Positions 1 to 7,454 of a stretch of 64,000 nt of DNA are shown here, piece after piece; positions within the stretch are counted from its first letter, which is position 1, and each line of letters starts with the position of its first letter. The notes under the pieces were generated by a model. It was given only the letters and a program-made list of their open reading frames with translations. It was not told the origin of the DNA and did not search any database. The stretch is taken from contig NZ_JFCA01000020.1 of NCBI RefSeq assembly GCF_000612585.1, forward strand, positions 1-64,000, in the 5' to 3' direction. The stretch comes from Pseudomonas sp. CHM02 (GTDB lineage: Bacteria; Pseudomonadota; Gammaproteobacteria; Pseudomonadales; Pseudomonadaceae). Both the position numbers and the translations under genes were made by a program.

Positions 1-412
1 ACACCTCTATTATCGGACATACGTCCTCCTTTTTATAAACGCAATGAGCGCGCGACTTTAGAAATGAAGTTAGTACGCCCTGGAGTCAGCGACCGATGAA
101 TGCGGCAAAGATCTGAAGCCCTGGCCTCGGACGTGACTTCCCCCCACACATCAAAATGGCTGTAAAAGAGAGAAAGCTCGATAAGTTAAGCGGCAGGCGT
201 AGCCTTGGGGAGTTGAGATAACGTCGTACGACAGCGCAGGCAAGCGAAGACAAAAGCAGGATTGACCATGGCTAAAACCCCGTAATTTTTTTTTGAGGTT
301 AACGAACGGCATGTCATGCTGACAGGAACCGTGGTAGAGGTTATCTTTGCCTCAATTGGTTGCGGTATCAACAAATATAACTGAACAATTTGTTCTCAAG
401 GCGTGCCCCCTT
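1..412. other. Gene-free left edge
   Basis: I see no convincing gene here. It is AT-richer than the core genes on the right. A 62-codon open frame on the minus strand (186-374) has no recognisable family or ribosome binding site. The last part presumably holds the promoter of the MarR gene that follows. Confidence 0.5.
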
Positions 413-880
413 ATGTCCCAAAAATCAAAACTTAATCTCTCACGTTACATCCCTGGTCTCTTAACCTTCCTTGCGAACAAGCTGGCAACGGGCGCCTCAA
501 GCTGCTATAGAAAACACTTTGGGATAGGCGTTGTGGAGTGGCGGATGCTCTCTATGCTAGCCGTGGAGAATCACATTACGGCCAATAGAATCAGCCAAGT
601 TATCGGTCTGGACAAGAGCGCAATAAGTCGATCGCTCCAAGCTCTAGAATCATCGGGATACGTTAGCAGTCAAGTGGACAGCCGGGATGCTCGACGCAAT
701 ACCGTAAGCCTCACAGAAAGCGGCCACGAACTACATGATCAGGTGCTGAAAGTTGCGCTGGAACGAGAGCGTAGACTGCTCAGTGACCTTTCTCCGGAAG
801 AGATTGATACTCTGATAAATCTGTTGGGACGGCTACATACAAAGGTGAACTACGTGAATGAGTATGATCCTTCACCTTGA
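413..880 (+). CDS. MarR-family transcriptional regulator
   Basis: This 155-residue protein has the MarR winged-helix layout: an N-terminal helix, a helix-turn-helix around residues 45-80 (RISQVIGLDKSAISRSLQAL), and the wing with the conserved DSRDARR turn near residue 90, followed by C-terminal dimerisation helices. MarR proteins are usually cytoplasmic dimeric repressors released by small aromatic or acidic ligands. The open frame extends 22 codons further upstream, but those residues have no family resemblance, so I place the start at the internal ATG. No co-directional partner lies next to it; the following DNA is decayed. The target is unknown. Confidence 0.8.
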   Translation: MSQKSKLNLSRYIPGLLTFLANKLATGASSCYRKHFGIGVVEWRMLSMLAVENHITANRISQVIGLDKSAISRSLQALESSGYVSSQVDSRDARRNTVSLTESGHELHDQVLKVALERERRLLSDLSPEEIDTLINLLGRLHTKVNYVNEYDPSP

Positions 881-1149
881 TTGAGCTGGGCGAGAGGTGA
901 GCGAGTCCAAGAAAGCCATGCATTCGAACTTCACTGGAAGCATTTTTCAACCGGACAAGCGCACCGTTTCTGAGTCATTTCATCTTGCCCCCCCTGTGGA
1001 CCCCGAACAACTCAGCAACGACCCAACCCAAGTTGTATAGAAACGCCCGAGCGCTACCGAACCAGCCCTCCCTTACAGCGACGTGGATCGGATTGGTAAT
1101 AAACTGATTTCCCCCTGCAGTTAAGGCGCTCCTAATTTTGCCCCACCAC

Positions 1150-1283
1150 GTCGGTGGTGAATAAATTTTTCCACAAATACAAACGCCTGTTCGGGGCCCC
1201 ACCGATTCAGGATGTCGTACGGCTGCGGGCCGACTCGATCTAATCGCGCAGGCCCGACTTCTGCTCAAGAATCTGGAGCCAAT
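1150..1283 (+). pseudogene. Fragment of an araC gene 3' end
   Basis: From about 1174 the sequence is nearly identical to the last codons and downstream flank of the intact AraC gene at 34641-35570, including CGCCTGTTCGGGGCCCC and the stop-codon context GACTCGATCTAA. A weaker match starts near 1150. Everything upstream of the last dozen codons is missing. The copy ends abruptly at GCCAAT, where it joins a fragment of a different gene. Confidence 0.75.
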
Positions 1284-1363
1284 CGTCCGTCCAGCGCCTC
1301 GGCTCTTCGGTCCGTCACGGCTTAACTAGCTCAAGCAGGCGCACCGCTTGTGTAGCCGTGCGT
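1284..1363 (-). pseudogene. Internal fragment of an enolase-superfamily (mandelate racemase type) gene
   Basis: This stretch matches, with scattered substitutions, positions 36209-36290 inside the mandelate-racemase-type gene at 35787-36917 (for example CTCAAGCAGGCGCACCGCTT). The reading frame is broken. It abuts the araC fragment directly, so the region between the two genes has been deleted relative to the intact locus 34 kb away. Confidence 0.7.
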
Positions 1364-1387
1364 TGGACTCCCCCGTTCCCGTAGGCA

Positions 1388-1635
1388 TTTACACTTCAAT
1401 GTAATCAAACACATCAGCTCGTGCCATGTCTCGGGTTTTGTAGATCCTTTTGCGGATGCGTTCTTTTTTCAGACTGCTGAAAAAAGACTCCGCCACGGCA
1501 TTGTCCCAGCAGTTTCCTCGACGACTCATACTAGGCTCTAGGTGGTTGGCCAGACAGAAACGCTTCCAGTCATCGCTGCCATATTGGGCTACCCTGATCC
1601 GAATGCACGATAACTCTTGCTTTGGGTTTACTGAA
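1388..1635 (-). mobile_element. IS3-family transposase (OrfB) remnant
   Basis: Translated on the minus strand, this gives the C-terminal part of an IS3-type integrase-core transposase: VIVHSDQGS, then after a one-base frameshift QYGSDDWKRF, MSRRGNCWDNAVAESFF and LKKERI. These are hallmark IS3 motifs including the last catalytic Glu (AESFF). A run of three G at 1586-1588, where two are expected, causes the frameshift, and a stop follows YIEV. No terminal inverted repeats are visible. It is a dead fragment. Confidence 0.85.
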
Positions 1636-1639
1636 GGCG

Positions 1640-2206
1640 GACGCGTCCAAAACCTATTCCACTATGAATTCGGACTTTTGTACATTAAAACTGTAGAAAC
1701 AAACACCCCCCCCACCCCGTCGAGCGGATAGGATGTTCGAGGTATATAACGCGAATCCAATGGCAATGAATTCAGTAGATAGTTAAGCCTTTTCCACCCT
1801 CGCAATAACAATCAGAAATTTTTATACAACATCACGCAGGCATCCCTAAGAGACTCTAGCAATTGCTAAAAGCTAGCTGTGTTGGACACCTCGGCCATAC
1901 AGAAAATGGGATTACAGCCCAGTTTTATTTGGTCTAGCCGGAAGATCGGGGATTAGTCAGCGAGAATATATATGCGCTAGGACTCATCGACAGGACGACC
2001 GCAAATTTATTGATTTCCGCAGGCACCACACTGGATCCACTCGGCATTCAGACTCGACCAAAAGCCAAAATTAGGGCCTTGGACTACTTCGCTGCACGGA
2101 TAGGCCACCTCAGAAGTGCAAATATCACATGAATAAATTGAGCGCTGCTTTAAATGTCGTTTCCTATGTGACACTCCTCACAGAGCAAGACATCTGAGGT
2201 TTTTCA
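1640..2206. other. Gene-free decayed DNA
   Basis: No coding sequence, RNA gene or repeat is recognisable. The base composition is low in GC and there are many stops in every frame. The last 100 bases must include the promoter of the HxlR gene. Confidence 0.5.
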
Positions 2207-2590
2207 GTGACCAAGCTACGCAATTACGATTCAGCCCCGGGTTGCTCGATGGAGGCCGTGCTTCACATCATTGGCGGTAAATGGAAAGGAGTGATCCTTT
2301 ACCACCTGCTTTTGGACGGCACTCACCGCTTCAATGAGCTTCAACGCCAGTTGACAGGCATCCCTCCTCGGCTGCTAGTCAAGCAGCTACGGGATCTTGA
2401 GGAAGACGGCCTCGTCGTACGAACCGTTTACGCCGTCGTCCCCCCCAAAGTCGAATATAGCCTGAGTGAAGAAGGCCGAAGTCTTGAGCCGTTTTTGATG
2501 GGCTTGAGCACTTGGGGCAAAGGTTGGCTGGAGCGCAGAGGCATGACGATACCGGAGGAAAAAATCAGGGCAACGGCTGTCGGGAATTGA
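2207..2590 (+). CDS. HxlR-family transcriptional regulator
   Basis: This 127-residue winged-helix protein shows the HxlR signature: a conserved Cys near the N-terminus (APGCSMEAVL), IIGGKWKGVILYHLL, RFNELQRQL, a PPRLLVKQLRDLEEDGLV recognition helix and the wing with PPKVEYSLSEEG. HxlR regulators commonly sense aldehydes, quinones or redox-active electrophiles through the N-terminal Cys and control neighbouring redox enzymes. The start is GTG, supported by GAGGT six bases upstream. It converges on the GntR gene. Its target is not evident, because the flanks hold no divergent enzyme gene. Confidence 0.85.
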   Translation: MTKLRNYDSAPGCSMEAVLHIIGGKWKGVILYHLLLDGTHRFNELQRQLTGIPPRLLVKQLRDLEEDGLVVRTVYAVVPPKVEYSLSEEGRSLEPFLMGLSTWGKGWLERRGMTIPEEKIRATAVGN

Positions 2591-2663
2591 TTCCAGACCT
2601 TTGCATTCTGGCCGTTGCCGTGAGCGGCTATTGCGAATAGCGTACTGGAATTCGGCAATACCG

Positions 2664-3386
2664 CTAGGTCCGATGAGCACGGTGAATCCAAAACGAAAAG
2701 CGAAATTTCTCTGCTGCATACGTGTTGATGGTAACCAGGTATGTTCGGCCACCATCATCGAGATACGACCTGGTGATCTGCAGGCCTGCGGTACGGTCAG
2801 CGATACAGAGTTGTCTGGCTGTTTCCCCCTCCACAATCACTGCCCCTATCGTCTGCTTGATATCAGCGACAGCGATGCCGATTTCATCCAGGATGATATG
2901 GCAGAGCAAGCCGGTGCCATTGGGTATGACATCAATCACACGTTCGCCAATGGCGGGTTCGATATAAGCCTCATTCCAGCACAGTGGGTCCCGAGAGCCG
3001 ATTTCTGTACGGAGCATGCGAACTCGCAGCCATTTAGTGCCAGGCTTGCACTCCAATGCTGCCGCCAAGGTATCGTCGGCAACCACCAACGCCGTATCGA
3101 TTACGTGGCGTTCGGTGTGAGCCGCATAGTTGACCAGATCTTCGATGCTGTGCAGGGATTTGGTATAGCTGTTGGGTGGCGTATGCGCCGTCACGATGGT
3201 GCCAGCACGACGCCGCCGAGTGACCAGACCGAGTTCCTGGACAATGTCTAGAGCAGCCCTGACGGTGCTGCGGCTTACTTGATAATCGTGGGAAAGCGCA
3301 AGCTCACTGGGGAGTTGCTCACCGATGGCAACTTCTCCATCGGTGATTTTCTTGGTCAGAATATTGGCCAGTTCTGTATAGCGCAT
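2664..3386 (-). CDS. GntR-family (HutC subfamily) regulator with UTRA domain
   Basis: The protein has 240 residues. The N-terminal winged helix (about 1-70) has the GntR features GEQLPSELALSHDYQVSRSTVRAAL; the rest is a UTRA-type ligand-binding domain (about 80-235). It is the last gene of the same-strand unit formed by the two hydro-lyase subunits upstream, with 45 bases between. It most likely regulates that unit in response to a dicarboxylic or hydroxy-acid substrate. The inverted repeat at 4890-4924, just upstream of the first gene, is a good operator candidate. Ligand and binding site are inferred. Confidence 0.85.
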   Translation of the reverse strand: MRYTELANILTKKITDGEVAIGEQLPSELALSHDYQVSRSTVRAALDIVQELGLVTRRRRAGTIVTAHTPPNSYTKSLHSIEDLVNYAAHTERHVIDTALVVADDTLAAALECKPGTKWLRVRMLRTEIGSRDPLCWNEAYIEPAIGERVIDVIPNGTGLLCHIILDEIGIAVADIKQTIGAVIVEGETARQLCIADRTAGLQITRSYLDDGGRTYLVTINTYAAEKFRFSFWIHRAHRT

Positions 3387-3431
3387 GGTCGTCTCTAGAG
3401 GTGCTCAGGGGACCATCTTAACCCCTTCATA

Positions 3432-3995
3432 TCAAGCATTCAGCAGGGCGCGATACTTCTCGACCTGAACCTCATACATATCCAGGCCATGGGCGTCATT
3501 CGTGACCAGCAATGGTAGGTCCTCAACGACCAATCTTTGCACTGCTTCGGTTTTCAAGTCCTCGTAGCAGACGATCTCGGCTGATTTTATGCATGAGAAG
3601 AGCGTTGCCGAGATGCCTCCAATGGCCGAAAAACATACAGAGGTATTTTCCTGACAACAGTCACGCATTTGTCGGCCACGATTACCTTTGCCGATAGCAC
3701 CTTTGACACCAAGCTCGAACAGCTCGACGGCATAGGGATCCATCCGGTAAGCGGATGTCGGTGCGACCACTCCAATGACATGGCCTGGCTTGGTAGGGCC
3801 TGGTCCCCCATAGAAGAGAACCTGCCCGCGAATATCGACCGGCAGACTCTCCCCTCTTGCCAAAGTATCCAAAAACCGTTTATGCGCTGCGTCCCTCGCC
3901 ATGTAGATCACCCCTGAGAGAAGCACTTCATCCCCTGCGTTGAGTTGGACGACGACCTCATTGGACAGCGGCGTGCTTATGCGATGTATCGTCAT
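3432..3995 (-). CDS. Class I fumarase / tartrate dehydratase-type hydro-lyase, beta subunit
   Basis: This 187-residue protein matches the C-terminal (beta) domain of iron-sulfur class I hydro-lyases, with GDEVLLSGVIYMARDAAHKR, YGGPGPTKPGHVIG and DPYAVELFELGVKGAIGKGN. It pairs with the alpha subunit encoded ten bases upstream. Single-chain fumarases of Pseudomonas combine both parts in about 500 residues; the split form is usual for L-tartrate dehydratase and some fumarase or mesaconase-type enzymes. The subunit supplies substrate-binding residues, and hydration or dehydration of a C4-C5 dicarboxylate is the expected reaction. The precise substrate cannot be read from the sequence. Confidence 0.85.
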   Translation of the reverse strand: MTIHRISTPLSNEVVVQLNAGDEVLLSGVIYMARDAAHKRFLDTLARGESLPVDIRGQVLFYGGPGPTKPGHVIGVVAPTSAYRMDPYAVELFELGVKGAIGKGNRGRQMRDCCQENTSVCFSAIGGISATLFSCIKSAEIVCYEDLKTEAVQRLVVEDLPLLVTNDAHGLDMYEVQVEKYRALLNA

Positions 3996-4005
3996 GCTTG
4001 CGTCC

Positions 4006-4848
4006 TCACAGGGAAATGGTGGCGCGACGGCCAGCGTGGCACTGGATGTTCACCGCAACTGGCAGAGCGGTGATGTGGCACGCATAGGTCTCGATGGATA
4101 CCCACAGCGCCGTAGTACTTCCACCATAGCCTTGAGGGCCAATGCCCGTCTTGTTGATGGCTTCGAGCAGCTCTCGCTCCAGCGCGGCGATGTGCGGCTC
4201 CTCATGGTGAACGCCAATATCGCGAAGGATTGCCTCCTTGGCGATGGCCGTGACTTTGTCGAAGCTGCCGCCAATACCTACACCAACGGTAAGCGGAGGA
4301 CAAGCCGCTCCGCCAGCCGCTTCGATTGCGCTCAGGACGAACTTTTTGACGCCTTCAGCCCCTTCTCCGGGCAGCAGGAATTTCATTGTGCTCCAGTTCT
4401 CGCTGCCACCTCCTTTGGGGAGGACCGTCAGCTTGATATTGCTGCCAGGAACGATCTCGGTGTGCACCACTGCTGGCGTGTTGTCATTGCTATTGACGCG
4501 CAGCAAGGGATCGCTAACCACAGATTTACGCATGTAGCCCTCGGCATACCCCTTGCGTACTCCCGCTTGAATGGCCTGCGAATAATCACCGCCTATCAGG
4601 TGCACGTCTTGTCCGACCTCCGCGTAAACGATTGTCAGGCCGGTGTCATGGCAATAGGAAACCTGATTCTGTCGAGCAATCTTGTCGTTATCGATCAGCT
4701 TCAGGAGCACCGATTTCCCTTGGGGGGAAACCTCATGTGCCGCTGCGGCATGAAAGCTCTGGATGAGATTGTCTGGAAGCTCGTGGCATGCCCGGATACA
4801 CAACGTTGCCACTGCGTCGCTGATTTGCTGAACCTTGATCGTACGCAT
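4006..4848 (-). CDS. Class I fumarase / tartrate dehydratase-type hydro-lyase, alpha subunit
   Basis: The protein has 280 residues and belongs to the 4Fe-4S class I hydro-lyase alpha family. Three cysteines sit where cluster ligands are expected: Cys66 (SYCHDTG), Cys183 (AACPPLTVG) and Cys270 (IQCHAGR). The GGGSENWS and GVGIGGSFDK motifs are also present. A GAGGT site precedes the ATG. The gene heads an alpha-beta-gntR unit. Fumarate, tartrate, or mesaconate/citramalate are the plausible substrates; mesaconate would link this unit to the acyl-CoA cluster at 19-28 kb, but that is inference. Confidence 0.87.
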   Translation of the reverse strand: MRTIKVQQISDAVATLCIRACHELPDNLIQSFHAAAAHEVSPQGKSVLLKLIDNDKIARQNQVSYCHDTGLTIVYAEVGQDVHLIGGDYSQAIQAGVRKGYAEGYMRKSVVSDPLLRVNSNDNTPAVVHTEIVPGSNIKLTVLPKGGGSENWSTMKFLLPGEGAEGVKKFVLSAIEAAGGAACPPLTVGVGIGGSFDKVTAIAKEAILRDIGVHHEEPHIAALERELLEAINKTGIGPQGYGGSTTALWVSIETYACHITALPVAVNIQCHAGRRATISL

Positions 4849-4889
4849 GTTTTACCTCAGGTCAGGCTTGGTGGATGGAAAAACCACCT

Positions 4890-4924
4890 TAATAGTCCGA
4901 ACATATTAATGGTGCGAACTATTA
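4890..4924. promoter_or_regulatory. Inverted repeat, probable GntR operator
   Basis: TAATAGTCCG (4890-4899) and CGAACTATTA (4915-4924) form an inverted repeat with one mismatch and a 15-base spacer. It lies 41 bases upstream of the alpha-subunit start codon. The arms also contain a direct repeat, GTCCGAAC and GTGCGAAC. A GntR gene closes the same operon, so autoregulation through this site is likely. Binding is inferred from position only. Confidence 0.55.
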
Positions 4925-5282
4925 AAATACAAGCCGTGTTCCGCAGCAACGAAATACTGGGTGGCACTGAATCGCCATTGCTGAAGAAGGTGCTGTACCT
5001 ATCGACATCCGCTGAGGCGAAAAACAGATATGGTCATGGACTTTGGGTCACGCAACGTGACTTGGCGGAGCGCTTGCCTAAGTTGAGATGGCACAGCCAG
5101 GTACGACGATCTTGTCTACCCGAAGGTGAAGAATTTCGCGATTCAGGCAGCAGGACGAGCTGATTATCATTGAGCGGGAACTTGCCTGATATTCCCCTCG
5201 AAAAAGTGACGGCGCCAACAGACCGCTAAGGAAGACTAAGCGCTCCTAAAACCCGATCCTGATCGCTTGAGATCTGAAGTCG
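4925..5282. other. Gene-free interval
   Basis: No gene is recognisable between the hydro-lyase operator and the nitroreductase. The long plus-strand open frame that enters from 3940 is the antisense shadow of the hydro-lyase genes. No repeat or clear terminator is visible. Confidence 0.5.
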
Positions 5283-5972
5283 TCAGGAGTGGAATCTGGC
5301 GAAGCCTCCCACCGGTACCCGCTCGCTCGCCAGGGTATTCTCGATCTTCGTATTATCTGCGTATCCCAGACTCATGGCACATACCAACATCTCGTCATCA
5401 GGCAGGCTCAGCTGTTCCGCCACTACTCTGTGGTAGCGGTTGAAAGCTGCCTGTGGGCAGGTATCGAGCTCGAACGTCCGGGCCACCAGCATGATGTTCT
5501 GGACAAACATGCCAAAGTCCAGCCAAGCCCCCTGCTCCATACTCCGATCAGTAGTAAAGATAAGGCCAACGGGAGCATCGAAAAAATTAAAGTTGCGCGC
5601 ATGCTGGGCCTTCATGGCCAGCTTGTTTTCACGAGCTATCCCGAGCAGGGAGTACAACCCCCAACCTAACGCCCGACGACGCTCTATATAAGGTGCTTTC
5701 CAGGTTTTAGGGTAATAAGCGAACTCTTCAGTGTGGAGTGCATCTTGCTCAGGGTCTTGCTGGATTGTAAGGATCCGGCGCGACAGGCCGGCTTTAGAAT
5801 TCCCTGTCAACACATGCACTTTCCAAGGCTGTATGTTGCTACCGGAGGGGGCTCGCGATGACTCCGCCAATATGGCTTCAAGGACAGTGCGCTCAATCGG
5901 GTCAGGCAGGAATGCTCTGACGGAGCGACGAGTCTTCATCGCTTCAACCACACTCATCGTTCGCTCAGACAT
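5283..5972 (-). CDS. Nitroreductase-family FMN oxidoreductase
   Basis: The 229-residue protein has the nitroreductase fold signatures: the N-terminal RRSVRAF FMN-phosphate motif (about 16-22), APSGSNIQPWKVHVL (about 41-55), the internal WLDFGMFVQNIMLVA helix, and a C-terminal SLGYAD turn. Members are FMN dimers that reduce nitroaromatics, quinones or enones with NAD(P)H. It is divergent from the LysR gene at 6318, with about 345 bases between, the classic arrangement of a LysR regulator and its target. The physiological substrate is unknown. Confidence 0.88.
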   Translation of the reverse strand: MSERTMSVVEAMKTRRSVRAFLPDPIERTVLEAILAESSRAPSGSNIQPWKVHVLTGNSKAGLSRRILTIQQDPEQDALHTEEFAYYPKTWKAPYIERRRALGWGLYSLLGIARENKLAMKAQHARNFNFFDAPVGLIFTTDRSMEQGAWLDFGMFVQNIMLVARTFELDTCPQAAFNRYHRVVAEQLSLPDDEMLVCAMSLGYADNTKIENTLASERVPVGGFARFHS

Positions 5973-6317
5973 TTATCCTCCGAAAAGATATTGTGACGCT
6001 CCGGCAGCATTTCAGCACAACCAACGCGATGTGTGTTTGCTCTTGTTCAAGATCTATGACGATCCTACCGACCACGTTCCCGACTATGGGATCAGATAAC
6101 CAGGATCAGAACGTCGCGAGAAAGCCACCCTCGCATACCGATACTTATCATTGCGTCATTTTGGGAGGTTCGGTGTCGGGCTTTTGGGTTAAATGTGTGC
6201 TAAAAGCCCTCAGACACGGGCAACTGAGACGCCGTTGGATGAGAAATGCGTTGCTTGGCAGGACGAAATCGTACCTGGTCAGTGTCCAGTCAAAACTCGC
6301 AGTTGAAGACCTTAAAA
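5973..6317. other. Divergent promoter region, nitroreductase / LysR
   Basis: This gene-free interval lies between divergently transcribed genes and should hold both promoters and a LysR binding site. I could not identify a convincing T-N11-A palindrome by eye. Confidence 0.4.
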
Positions 6318-7220
6318 ATGAACATGATCGAGGCAATGGAAATCTATGTCGCCGTGGTGGAGCAAGGTAGCTACACGCGCGCTGCCGAGTCATTACGACT
6401 TCACCGCCCTGCGCTCTCCAAGGCCATCCAGAATCTTGAGCAGGAACTCAATGTACAGCTTCTCCATCGCACGACCCGCAGGATTCATGTGACGCCCGAG
6501 GGGGAAGAATTTTACGGCCGCTGCAAGCAGTTACTGACAGATCTCACCGATACAATCGCGTGGTTCTCGCCTGACCGTCCCCCCAGGGGCAAGCTACGCG
6601 TGGATGTTCCCGTGGCACTGGCAAAAGCCCTCATCATTCCCTCTCTTCCCGGATTTCGCGAACTCTATCCTGAGATTGAGCTGATTCTCGGCTCTACAGA
6701 TCACCAAATTGACCTGATTGCTGAAGGTGTGGATTGCGCGGTCAGGCTGGGCGAACTGGACTCATCAAGCCTCATAGCGCGTCGGATTGGCACCGTTTCA
6801 ATGGTCACTTGCGCCGCGCCTGCGTATCTCGAACAGCACGGCGTGCCAATGGAAATCGAAGACCTGGCGGATCACTTGGCGGTCAATTTTCTGATCGATC
6901 ACCGCAGGCAAATCATGCCCTGGAAATTCCAGGGCGATGGTGAGGGCGTATCGATGACGCTCAAAAGCGGGATTGTAGTGGATGACTCCGAGGCATTTTT
7001 AAGCTGTGGGTTGGCGGGGTTGGGAATCTTGCAAGGCCTGCGGCCCTCTCTACAGCCACATATCGATTCGGGCGAACTGGTAGAGATCCTGACTCACCTC
7101 AAAACCATTCCCAAACCTGTTTCTCTACTTCTGACCGACCGTAAATACCGGTCACCGAAGGTACGGGCGTTCATGGATTGGCTCTCAGCACTGTTTCAGG
7201 ATCGAGTCCTAAAAGCCTAA
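6318..7220 (+). CDS. LysR-family regulator
   Basis: The product has 300 residues from the ATG chosen here (MNMIEAMEIYVAVVEQGSYTRA fits the family N-terminus; the open frame extends 24 more codons upstream without family resemblance). The N-terminal winged helix contains SYTRAAESLRLHRPALSKAIQNLE and LLHRTTRRIHVTPEG. The effector domain follows from about residue 90. It resembles the CrgA/PP-type LysR branch. It is divergent from the nitroreductase, its probable target, and converges on the acetolactate-synthase-like gene. Confidence 0.87.
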   Translation: MNMIEAMEIYVAVVEQGSYTRAAESLRLHRPALSKAIQNLEQELNVQLLHRTTRRIHVTPEGEEFYGRCKQLLTDLTDTIAWFSPDRPPRGKLRVDVPVALAKALIIPSLPGFRELYPEIELILGSTDHQIDLIAEGVDCAVRLGELDSSSLIARRIGTVSMVTCAAPAYLEQHGVPMEIEDLADHLAVNFLIDHRRQIMPWKFQGDGEGVSMTLKSGIVVDDSEAFLSCGLAGLGILQGLRPSLQPHIDSGELVEILTHLKTIPKPVSLLLTDRKYRSPKVRAFMDWLSALFQDRVLKA

Positions 7221-7359
7221 TTGATTCACCCGCATTCAAGCCGAGCTTCGTAAGCTCATTTGGTTGAAGCGGTGTAAATCACTGGCAATGCACGTTGGGT
7301 CATCCCTGCAAGCTACAGCGCTCGATCCATCAGATATAAGCCCTGATCCGAAACGCAAC

Positions 7360-7396
7360 AAAATGCCCCGCTATCTATAAAGTCGGGCATTTTTTG
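7360..7396 (+). terminator. Rho-independent terminator after the LysR gene
   Basis: AAAATGCCC (7360-7368) pairs with GGGCATTTT (7385-7393), followed by TTGTTT. The A-rich 5' side means it could also act for the convergent gene. Confidence 0.75.
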
Positions 7397-7405
7397 TTTA
7401 TTACA

Positions 7406-7438
7406 CAATGAGCACAAGTATTTGACTTGTGCTCATTG
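7406..7438. terminator. Strong perfect hairpin between convergent genes
   Basis: CAATGAGCACAAG (7406-7418) and CTTGTGCTCATTG (7426-7438) form a perfect 13-bp stem with a 7-base loop, 17 bases beyond the stop codon of the acetolactate-synthase-like gene. There is no T-tract on either side, so it may work as an mRNA-end stabiliser or rho-assisted stop rather than a textbook terminator. Confidence 0.6.
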
Positions 7439-7454
7439 CGGCCAAGTAGTCGAC

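Noticed and set aside
1450..1731. 93-codon plus-strand frame
   Set aside because: It lies on the opposite strand of the IS3 remnant; the minus-strand translation carries the transposase motifs.
3940..5163. 407-codon plus-strand open frame
   Set aside because: It is mostly antisense to the hydro-lyase subunit genes, which have clear family motifs.
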